Below are positions 43,255 through 53,300 of a DNA stretch of 64,000 bases, one piece after another. Where the stretch lies: the NCBI GenBank assembly GCA_905221605.1, contig CAJNDS010002413.1, positions 1,293,909 through 1,357,908 on the forward strand, written 5' to 3'. Within the stretch, counting starts at the first letter, position 1; each line of letters begins with the position of its first letter. The stretch is from Symbiodinium natans (taxonomy: Eukaryota > Sar > Dinophyceae > Suessiales > Symbiodiniaceae). The translations under genes were made by a program, and so were the position numbers. The notes beneath the pieces were generated by a model. That model was not told the origin of the DNA and did not search any database. It saw only the letters and a program-made list of their open reading frames with translations.

Positions 43255-43554
43255 GGTTGGGTTTCGGGTTTCTGGGTTTGGGGGACTCAAGTTTTTGAGG
43301 AGCTCTGGGCAGGTTTTCTGGTTTCGTTAGGGTTTCGGGGTTTAGGGCTTAGGGTTTAGGGTTTCGGGTTTAGGGTTTAGGGTTTAGGGTTCAGGGTCCA
43401 GGGCTTAGGGTTTCGGGTTCGGGGTTTACGAGTGCGCTCGAGCCCCGCCATGAAGTGGTTGCGGGGTGGGCGCATGAGTCTGCAACGTCCACCCTCCCAA
43501 ACACCACCCAAAGCCCACAGCCACCGAAACCCTAAACTATACAATAAATGGACT

Positions 43555-43800
43555 ATAAAGGAGGGACCCTTCTAGAGGGACCCTAGGGGCTATTTGCGGG
43601 TGATTCAGGGGCTCCTGAAAAATATATGGACGATATAAGGTATACATGGTTGCTATATAGGGGAAAACCCTAAACCCTAAACCCTAAACCCTAAACCCTA
43701 AACCCTAAACCCTAAACCCTAAACCCTAAACCCTAAACCCTAAACCCTAAACCCTAAGAAGATTAAGGGTCCATTCTAGGGGCCCGTCCTTGTACCCCTT
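43555..43800. mobile_element. Element family F split by a CCCTAAA array
   Basis: TAAAGGAGGGACCCTTCTAG on the left; GGGTCCATTCTAGGGGCCCGT on the right. In between is unique family sequence and an array of about 12 CCCTAAA units (43669-43756). Confidence 0.6.
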
Positions 43801-45165
43801 AATGCAACCTCACATTCACCCTTTGAGCTGCAAGCCCTGGAGCCGCAAAAGCCTACTGAGCCCTAACGAAACCCCTTGAGCCCTCAAACCTAAAATGGTA
43901 CCCTGGGCTCCAACCACAAAACCCTAAACCCTACACCCTAAACCCTAAACACAAAACCCTAAACCCTAAACCCTAAACCCTACACCCTAAACCCTAAACC
44001 CTAAAGTTTAAAGGGACTCCGAGGCCCCAAGCCCTAGGCCCTTGAACCTCAAACCCTGAGAAGACCCGAAGCCCCAGACCGCGATGAAGCCTTGTCAGCA
44101 GCCCTTAAATCCAAAACCCCAAGGCTTAGGGTTTAGGGTTGGGTTTCGGGTTTAGGGTTTAGGGTTTAGGGTTTAGGGTGTAGGGTTTAGGGTTTAGGGT
44201 TTAGGGTTTAGGGTTTAGGGTTTAGGGCCCTTGAACCCTGAACCCCAAACCTCAAGTCCTGGCACCCTAAACCTCAAACCCCAAACCCTGGAACCCTAAA
44301 CCCCAAGCCCTTAAACCCCCAAACCCTACACCCCAAGCCCTTAAACCCTAAACCCCAAACCCCAAACCCTTGAACCCTAATCCTTACACCTAAACCCCCT
44401 TGACTCTAGGCCCTAAACCCCGACCTTAAATCCTTGAACCCAAAGCCCTAAACCCCAAACCCCAAACCCTAAACCCTCAACCCTAAGCCCTAAGCCCGTG
44501 AGGACGCTCGGCTGAGCTGCCACCCGGAACCCCCGAGCAGGTCCGTGGATCAGGGCCACAGCTTGTTTAGGGTTTGGGGTTTGGGGTTTAGGGTTTAGGA
44601 GTTTAGGGTTTGGGGTTTAGGGTTTGGGGTTTAGGGTTTGGGATTTGGGGAGTTTAGGGTTTGGGATTTGGGGTTTGGGGTTTAGGGCTTGGGGTTTTAA
44701 GCGTTTAGAGAAGACTGTCTACATCAACCGTCAACCCTGAGCTGCCCCTATACAACCCGTAAACTCTAAAACTGCCCACATCTTTAGTAACCGACGTATG
44801 TCAACCCGTCAACTACCTCTAGACTACCCGCCAAATACCGAAGACGCAAGGATTCAACCACCTTTTAAACTAACTAGGCTGCCCTTACACGAAAGTGCCA
44901 TAGGCCTGACTACCTGTCAGCCACCGTTTTTGACTAACCAAAGCCACCCTTACATTAAACGACCGCGAAACTATCCTGAACCTGCCTTTAAACTACATCT
45001 CAGCTGACCTTTTAAACTAACCTTGGCTACCCCTAAACCCTAAACCCTAAACCCTAAACCCTAAACCCTAAACCCTACACCCTAAACCCTAAACCCTAAA
45101 CCCTAAACCCTAAACCCTAAACCCTAAACCCTAAACCCTAAACCCTAAACCCTACCACAAAACTA
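43801..45165. other. Array-dense stretch, one candidate exon
   Basis: Arrays at 43920-44010, 44125-44225, 44260-44490 (CCCCAAA/CCCTAAA types), 44565-44700 (TTTGGGG types) and 45033-45158 (about 18 perfect CCCTAAA units). 44498-44566 reads EDARLSCHPEPPSRSVDQGH. 44700-45030 is array-free and looks like a very degenerate tandem of ACTAACC/CTGCCCTT-type units; its 69-codon open frame is probably not real. Confidence 0.5.
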
Positions 45166-45166
45166 C

Positions 45167-45256
45167 CAGGTCTCCGGACCGAAGCACAGTCCTTTGCGCG
45201 AGGAGTTCCCGCGAGTTAACGTGGCCATGCTCCGGGCAGAGAAGGAGTTTGCGGTT
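45167..45256 (+). CDS. Candidate exon (unknown protein)
   Basis: Sits between an 18-unit CCCTAAA array and a long TTTAGGG array (45262-45405). The frame reads SPLREEFPRVNVAMLRAEKE and is open throughout. Not recognised, but among the better islands. Confidence 0.45.
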
Positions 45257-45261
45257 TAGGG

Positions 45262-45405
45262 TCCAGGGTTAGGGTTGAGGGTTTAGGGTTTAGGGTTTAG
45301 GTTTAGGGTTTAGGGTTTAGGGTTTAGGGTTTAGGGTTTAGGGTTTAGGGTTTAGGGTTTAGGGTTTAGGGTTTAGGGTTTAGGGTTTAGGGTTTAGGGT
45401 GCAGG
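45262..45405. repeat. TTTAGGG array, about 18 units
   Basis: Nearly perfect. It faces the CCCTAAA array at 45033-45158 across the 90-bp island, so the two could pair in a transcript. Confidence 0.95.
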
Positions 45406-48400
45406 GTGCAGGGTGCAGGGTTTAGGGTTTAGCGTCTGGGGTTTAGGTTTAGGGATTCGGGACGTAAATGTCTGAGGCAAGGCCCCCCGGAGCCCACAGT
45501 TCTCTCAGCCCCAGGCCATAGAACAAAGCTGTTTAGGGTTTAGGGTTTAGGGTTTAGGGTTTTGGGTTTAGGGTTTGGGGTTTAGGGTTTGGGGTCTAGG
45601 GTTTAGGGTTTAGGGAAAGTGCAAAAGGGAGAGTCGGTTCCGATTGGCGTCTGAAGCGTTTGCATATAAGGGGGGCAACAGAAAGCGAGCAAAAGGAAGC
45701 AGAGGGTGAAGAGATGTCCGCCTACTTTTTCTAAATCCCGAAAGTCTAAACCCCAAGCCCTAAACCCTAAACCCTAAACCCTAAGCCCTAAACCCTAAGC
45801 CCTAAGCCCCAAACCCTAAGCCCTAGGCCCTAAACCCGAACCCCGCACTCAACTCTAGAGCTCTACACCTTGAACCCCCCCCAAGCTCCACATTCTTGAA
45901 GACCTGCGTAAGCCCTGAAACCCCAACTTAGGGTTTAGGGTTTAGGGTTTAGGGTTTAGGGTTTAGGGCCCAGAAGACCTGAGCAGCCAAGAACGCCAAC
46001 ACGTAAACCCTGAACCCGACAGCGGATTAGGTGTGAGGGTTGAGGAACCCTACCCGGCTTCGAGGGCATGGACACTCCGAGGCAAGCACGCTGCAAGCCC
46101 AGAACTCTGAACCGTAAACCCCAAACCCTAAGCCCCAAACCCCAAACCCCAAACCCTAAACCCTAAACCCTAACAGCTCTGAACTCGCTTCGACCATCTC
46201 GCCCGCCTTCAGCAGCTAGGGGCAATGACAGATGCACTAAAGGGAGCCGAGCAACCTTTTGAGGGCTTAAGGCTTAGGGTTTAGGGTTTGGGGTTTACGG
46301 TTTAGGGTTTAGGGTTTGGGACTGTTCGGTTGGGCTTCAGGCTGTTTTTGCCACGGGGGCTCCGCCGTTTTTCCGCGCAACCGAATACCACCAGCCGCCC
46401 TGTGCCCGAGCGATCTTTCCCTGTGAGGGACGATGGCCCACGACTCGTTTTCTCCAGAGGTTTAGGGTTTAGGGTTTAGGGTTTTGGGGTTTAGGGTTTA
46501 GGGCTTAGGGCTTAGGGCTTAGGGTTTAGGGCTTAGGGCTTAGGGCTTAGGGTTTTGGGTTTAGGGTGAGGGTCTCGGGGGGCTTGAGAGGGAATTCAGT
46601 CCAGGTTCTAGGGGGTGTAAGGTTTTGTGGTTCAAGGTATAGCATCAGAGGCTCCCCAGCAAGAAGGCAGGAAGGCAACCCTAAACCCTCAAGTTTTAGA
46701 CCCTTAACCCTAGCCCCAAACCCCAGTCCTAAACCAAAAACCCTCTGCCCTAAACTCTCTTTGCATCTGTAAACCCGTTTGGCCTTGGGGATTCGAGCTC
46801 CAAGCTCTCAGCCTCAAGAGTTGCGGATCTGGGGGGGGGAGGGGGGGAGGGGGGTTGGAGGGGAGGGGGGCAGGGGGGCAGGGGGGGAGGGGGGGAGGGG
46901 GGGAGGGTTTGGGGTGATTTTGGGGACTCCCTTCATGAGCTGCCTTTGTGTTCCTGGGTCAACAGGATAGCGTTCCAAGCTGTCGTCTCCTTCTAAGTCT
47001 AAGAGAACCCAAAGAGAAGTACATGCTCCCCAAACCATAAACTGAGGAGTACCTGAACCCCTAAACCCCCCAAAGGCCCTCAAGTTAAAGGCCACGGGTC
47101 ACATCCCTTAGAACCCTATCGCAGCACGAAAAGCTCGGAGATGGTCGGCTACATGCCCTTGCTGAGTTCGAAGCCCGAAAACCCGAAACCCTCAAGGCCT
47201 AATCCGTGAAGATTGTGTTTGGAGACTGTGCCTGCGCGCTTCCCAGGGCGTTTTAAGATGTCCAACAAAACAGTGGGGAGCGCACGGCAGCAGTCAATAA
47301 AACAAACCTTAAACCCTAAAGCCTAAACCCTAAACCCTAAACCCCGTGATGATCAAGACAATCCTACACGCCCTGTAGTACTTTGCAAGGTTGCGGGAGA
47401 ACTCTGCACCCTGGACCCGAAGCCCCACACCCTAACATCTCTGCGCGGAACCTGAGAGACTCTAAACCCTAAACCCTGCACCCTACACCCTAACCCTAAA
47501 CCCTAAACCCTAAGCCCTAAGCCCTAAGCCCTAAACCCTAAACCCTAAACGCAAAGGTTCAAGTGAGCATCGGCTTCCACAGCGCGCTTGAGTTGCCCGA
47601 GAAGGCCGTTGGGGTTTAGGGTTTGGGGTTTAGGGTTTAGGGTTTAGGGTGTTCGGGGCTTTAGGTGTTCACTTCAGTTCTGGGTTTGTCGTTGTCTATT
47701 TGCTTATTGTTTTGTCTTTCAAAGCGAGTTCGGCGGCGGTCTGTCAAAAAAGTTTCTGGGTGCAAACAGCCCTAAACCCTAAAACCCTAAACCCTGAACC
47801 CTTGCGCCATGCGCCACGTCTTCCTTGCCCCGAAGCCCCTAGGCCCCCTAAACCCCTAAGCCCCTAAACCCTAAACCCCTAGGCCTAAACCCTAAACCCC
47901 TAAGTAACCCTAAACCCTAAACCCTAAACCCTAAACCCTAAACCCTAAACCCTAAACCCTAAACCCTAAACCCCTAAACCCCTCCTCTCGCTGCTTCAGG
48001 CCAAAACCTTCTGTGGCCAGGCTGTTAACCTGGAGTCCGCCCCTCAGAAACCGGACGTCGGGTTTAGGGTTTAGGGTTTAGGGTTTAGGGTTTAGGGTTT
48101 AGGGTTTAGGGTCCAGGGTTTAGGGTGGTTTAGGGTTTGGGGCTACTGGCCTTGTCAGCAGTTCTCTGGCCCTCAATTTCCGTGCCGTCTAAGAATCAAT
48201 CAGCTGTAGCCTCCAGCCGGTCCTCTTTCTCCAGGCGCTCTTTCAAGCCCAGACCAGAAACACTAAACCCTAAACCCTAAATCTGTTACCCTTAACCCTA
48301 AATCCACCCCAAACCCCAAACCCCAAACCCCCTCTGAGCCCTCAAAACCCTCTGAGCCTTCAAAACCCTCTGAGCCTTCAAAACCCTAAACCCTAAACCC

Positions 48401-50343
48401 TAAACCCCAAACCCTAAACCCTAAACCCCAAACCCTAAACCTAAACCCTAAACCCTAAACCTTAAACCCTAAACCCTGCCTCAAGCTTTAGGCCCTAAAC
48501 CCCCAGCCTCTTAGGCCGGGCTGGAGCGTGCGGGATCTGTCCAACGCCATCGCCAGCCTCGCGGCAGCGCCGGCTGCCCCAGAGGGTTTGGGGTTGTTTA
48601 GGGTTTAGGGTTTAGGGTTTAGGGTTTAGGATTTAGGGTTTAGGGTTTAGGGTTTAGGGCTAGTGTTTAGGGTTTGGGGTTTGGAGGGTTGTTCAGGGTT
48701 TAGGGTGCGGTTGTAGGGGTTGCTTAGGTGCTGAGTAGGTAGCCTTTAACCTTTTGCATAGAGTCATAGGGTTATAGGGCAAAGGGCTATGGGGCCATAG
48801 GGTTGTAGGGTTGTAGGGGTATAGGGTTATGGGGTTATAGAGTGGTCGAGTTACTGGGTACGGGGTGTTAGGGTTAGGGTTTATGGTTTAGGCTTTGCAG
48901 TGGGAGCCCTACTTGAACGCTAATGGGTAGGTGCAAGCGAAGCGGGCTTGAGGGTTTCGGGTTTAGGGTTTTTTTAGGGTTTATAGCACGAGTGAATGTA
49001 CTTATGATCCCACTTCACACTGCCCATGAATGTTCCGGTGTAAGCCCTCAAACCCTGCACCCTAAACCCTAGACCCTACACCCCAAACCACGCCCACAAA
49101 CCGCATACCCACCAAAGGTCTAGTTAAGGGTTTTAGGGTTCAGGATTTCTGGTTACCTAAGAACGTACAAGCCCTACAAACCCCAGGCCCGAACCCCTAA
49201 ACCCTAAACCCTAAACCCTAAACCCTAAACCCTAAACCCTAAACCCTAAACCCTAAACCCTAAACCCTAAACCCTAAACAAGCCCCCATCCTCAGACCCG
49301 GTACACCAAAAACCCTAAACCCTAAATGTACCCAAGCCTTTGAAGTCTCAACCCCGAAGCCCAAACTATGCCCCAAGCCCTCAACCCTAAACCCTAGGGT
49401 TTTGGGTTTTGGGTTTACGGTTTAGGGTTTAGAGTTACCCTAGGGTTTTGGGTTTTGGGTTTAGGGTTTAGGGTTTAGAGTTTAGGCCTTTAAGGGGCCA
49501 AGAGCATGAAGCCCCAAGATCCCTCGCGAGCCTACAGAGTTAGTTGGGGGCTGAGGGTTTAGGATTTGGGGTTCAGGGGTTAGGGTTGAGGGTTCAGGGA
49601 TTTGGGGTTTAGTGTTTAGGGTTTAGGGACGAGAGTTTGGGATTTTGGGTTTGTAGGGTATAGGGCTGAGAGTTCAGGACTTGGGGTTCAGGGTTTGGGG
49701 TTTGCAGGGTTTAAAGGGTTGGCCTGGGATGGCAGTACCTCCCAAATCAGGGTTTAGGGTTTAGTTAGGGTTTAGGGTTTAGGGTTTAGGGTTTAGGTTT
49801 TAGGGTTTAGGGTTTAGGGTCCCTGCATCCCCTTCACGAAAGAATCCTCGAACCCGAGCCAGGCACGGTTTTGGTTTGCGTGTGGGCGCCCTGGTCAATC
49901 CCGCTCGTGCGCGCGCGGCGCCTCCCCACGAGGAGGCCCCAAAAAATTTCGGCAGGTGCGGGTGTGAGGGTTTAGGGTTTAGAGTTCGGGTTTAGGGCTT
50001 AGGGCTTGAGGCTTAGGGTTTAGGCTTTAGGCTTTAGGGTTTAGGGTTTAGGGTTTAGGGTTTAGAGTTTAGGGTTTAGGGTCCCTGCAGCTCCTGACTG
50101 CCGAATGGCTGCGGGCTCAGTCTCAGCATGTCCTCATCCCGAACCCTACGAAGGCTCCAAAGTAGCTGCGACTGTCAGACTTTAGACCCCGATGTAGGGA
50201 ATACTTGTTTACCTGGAGCAAACCCTAAACCCTAAACCCTAAACCCCAAACCCTAAACCCTAAACCCTAAATCCTAAACCCTAAACCCTAAACCCTAAAC
50301 CCTAAACCCTAAACCCTAAACCCTAAACCCCCCAAACCCCAGG
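45400..50343 (+). other. Arrays with candidate exon islands, unknown proteins
   Basis: Islands (frame samples): 45617-45705 CKRESRFRLASEAFAYKGGN; 46188-46265 FDHLARLQQLGAMTDALKGA; 46322-46462 VRLGFRLFLPRGLRRFSAQP; 47090-47215 SEMVGYMPLLSSKPENPK; 47346-47456 TRPVVLCKVAGELCTLDP; 47546-47612 AKVQVSIGFHSALELPEKAV; 47650-47770 SSGFVVVYLLIVLSFKAS; 47991-48060 LLQAKTFCGQAVNLESAPQK; 48130-48255 SVPSKNQSAVASSRSSFSRR; 48512-48590 WSVRDLSNAIASLAAAPAAP; 49835-49965 HGFGLRVGALVNPARARAAP; 50086-50161 LLTAEWLRAQSQHVLIPNPT. Most are preceded by CCCTAAA and followed by TTTAGGG. 46831-46905 is a G-rich minisatellite, 48770-48850 an ATAGGGTTATAGGG repeat, 49193-49277 a 12-unit CCCTAAA array. Confidence 0.4.
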
Positions 50344-50394
50344 GCAAGGGTAAAGGCCCCGAAGTGGCCCCAAACATTGCCTCAAGCCTCTGAC

Positions 50395-53300
50395 ATGGAG
50401 CTCCAGACTGCCGACCATGTCCGTGAAGAGGAGGTGCCTCAGTAGCACCCTCTTACTCCCTTTCTGTCTTGTGGGTTTAGGGTTTAGGGTTTAGGGTTTA
50501 GGGTTTAGGGTTTAGGTTTAGGGTTTAGGGTTTAGGGTTTAGGGTTTAGGGTTTATGGTTTAGGGTTTAGGGTTATTGAAATTGAATAGTAAGAAAACAG
50601 GGCGTTTGGAGGTTCAGGGTACTTATAACCCCAAGTACAACTGTACTTGTAAGCCCCCGAAGTCCGCTAAGTCCTCTCAGTAGATTAGGAGTGGACGTAT
50701 AATCGGGGCTATAAGTACCCAGGAACCTATTTTTACTGTTCAATGTGCAGAACTAACCCTAAACCCTAAACCCTAAACCCTAAACCCTAAACCCTAAACC
50801 CTAAACCCTAAACCCTAAACCCTAAACCCTAAACCCTAAACCCTATCGAGCCTAGGAAGAGGTGCCTCAGGAGGCGGCTTCGGAGCAGGCTCCGAAGAGA
50901 GGCCGTGAGGCTGGTTCGGGGGTGTGCAGAGGGGTTTAGGGTTTAGGGTTTAGGGTTTAGGGTTCAGGGTTCAGGGTTTAGGGGCCAAACACGAAACATT
51001 CTTATTTATAAGGGTAATATGGAGACTATTATGGTCTTATATGTTTTGAGGGTTCTTTTGTGACCTTAGTTTTTCTGAGGGTTCTCATATGGGTAATAAG
51101 GAGACTATTCTGATCTTACATTGTTTGAGGACTCTTAAGCAAATAGTCGCAACGAGGCGAGCCCCGCATTCATGGACGCTGGCTTGGAGGAGCGGCTTGT
51201 CCGCGCAATGTCTGAGATGAAGCCCACGAGACCCGAGATGGTCCGTTCCGTTCGCGTCTAGGTTGGCTTCGGCACACGTTTCGCGTTTTGGTTTTGTATG
51301 TTCCCTATTTGTCTCTTACAAGTGACCCTAAACCCTAAACCCTAAACCCCAAACCCTAAACCCTAAACCCTACTAAACCCTACAAAACCCTAAAAAACCC
51401 TAAACCCTAAACCCTATAAAAAGTTGTTCAAAGGGTTTAGACAGGGCCAACCCAGGTGTGTTCCAGGCGCTGCGCAATTTCGGCGCCGCCTTCCGGGGAG
51501 TAGAGGCCGATTTCTACTCCATGAGCCACTTAGCCAACAGGTGAACTTTATAGGGTTTAGGGTTTAGGGTTTAGAGTCACCCTAAACCCTAAACCCTAAA
51601 CCCTAAACCCTAAAACCTAAACCCTAAGTAAGGCAAGCCCACCAAGAAGATGCAGTTTTGGTCTCACAGCTGGCACGGGTCGATGACGGCGAAGGTCCGA
51701 GTTTAGGGTTTAGGGTTTAGGGTTTAGGGTTTAGGGTTTAGGGTTTAGGGTTTAGGGTTTAGCGTTTAGGGTGAAGGTGCTGACCCTCTACCTCACTCAG
51801 AATGCCTTCCCGGCCGCATTCCTCAGCACCATACTGGCCTTCTGTGTGACCATGTTCCTCGGTGTGCCCCTTGGGACATGTTTTTTTTAATACTTCCCCC
51901 TTACCGGGTTTGAGAGGATCATATTCAGGAGCCCTCAACGCTAAACGCTAAACCCTGGACCCTAAACCCTGAACCCTAAATCCAAACCCTAAACCCTAAA
52001 CCCTAAACCCAAAACGCAGAAACCTACGATATTTGTTCACAGGGTTTTTTTCTGTGGCCATCCATAGGTTCTTCGCTCTGTCACGAATACCAAGCCTGGA
52101 CCACGTGGTAAGTACCTTCTCCGAGGCTTTGTCATCTTTGGGCAACATGTTTTCCCTTTTAAGGGTATCCCTAAACCCGAAACCCTAAACCCTAAACCCT
52201 AAACACCCTGATCCAGGAGAGGGCGGTGCCCTGCTGCCTTCCGCTGGCTTTCGCGTCCTACGGGCTGGTGCTTCTTAGTAGCTGCATGAGTACACTTTAC
52301 ACTTTTTTGGGGGGGGTTTCTAGGGTTTAGTTTGTAGGGTTTAGGGTTTAGGGTTTAGGGATAGTCCCCTGTAGAACTGAAAATGTACAATTTTTTTTTT
52401 TTTTGGGGGGGGGGGGGGGGGGCGGCTTCTCAACTCAGCAACTCAGGCTCCTTTTCTGGCAGCGGCAAGAGGAGGTGTTTGTGGACAAGCTCTGCACCTT
52501 AGGGGCCTGGCACTTCACCTTTTGACCCGTTTTTGGTTACATGTAATCCGGTTGACACATAAAAAGCTTGCCCTAAGCCCTAAACCCTAAAAACCCTAAA
52601 AACCCTAAAAGCCCTCACAAAACAAAGCCTAAAAACCCTGCAACCGAACCTGGCCCCCTAAGGCATCAATGAGTGAGATAGGAAACTGAAGCTAAACCCT
52701 AAACCCCAAACCCTAAACCCTAAACCCTAAACCCTAAACCCCTCTAAGGCATCAATGAGTGGGATAGGCAGCTCAAGGCTGAAGGCATCCTCAACATTGG
52801 CGCCATACTCAAGAGTTCGGACTCAATGCTCGTTCTTTGGGACACTCAGCCAATTAGGGCTTAGGATTTGGGGTGTGGGGTTTAGGGTTTAGGGTTTAGG
52901 GTTTTAGGGTTTAGGGTTTTTAGGGGTACTCAGTTACCGCAACGGTTGAACTCTAGACATTTTGGGCTGCCTTTGGTCTTGGGAAAAACCGAAGTCTAAC
53001 CTTTTTTCCCCCCTGTGGTTCTGGGAGAAGTAAGGACAAGACCTACCAAAAGCGCACCCAGACTCTTCAATTCGACGCATGTTTTTCCTGCTTCGGGGCC
53101 TTGTTGTACCTTAAACCCTAAACCCTAAACCCTAAACCCTAAACCCTGAGGCTTGTGGTGCTTGTTCGAGATCGCCGCCTTCTTACACAGCCGCCCCGAT
53201 GGGCAGAAGCCGCACCTAGGACCCGATCTGGGCCCTTACGTCGTTTTTTTTGAGGCTTCCCTTACAATCCTCTTAAAATAAGCCAACAAAGTGGGTTTAG

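Larger units (their letters stand above)
41056..43550 (+). other. Arrays, elements and candidate exon islands
   Basis: Islands: 41605-41690 (several open frames), 42112-42200 (NRRKDWMPRHALARGPGASG), 42330-42400 after TTCAG|GC (HGPSLYRRCFVETTSRRPRG), 42862-42957 (RRQRSESVLPDHTKPFIHYG then QRDCRA and TGA), 43430-43542 (SALEPRHEVVAGWAHESATS, open to TAA in the array). Elements: family C 41950-42054, family D 43153-43254. 41492-41566 is a TTTAGGG array, 42551-42571 a G21 tract. No protein recognised. Confidence 0.35.

Noticed and set aside
46814-47095. Pro-rich minus-strand frame
   Set aside because: Produced by the GGGGGGAGG minisatellite at 46831-46905.
51157-51244. DEAD-box helicase Q motif (FMDAGLEERLVRAMSEM)
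   Set aside because: It resembles the F-x-x-x-L region before the Q motif, but no Walker motifs follow, and the exon joins in frame to the TIR-like gene.
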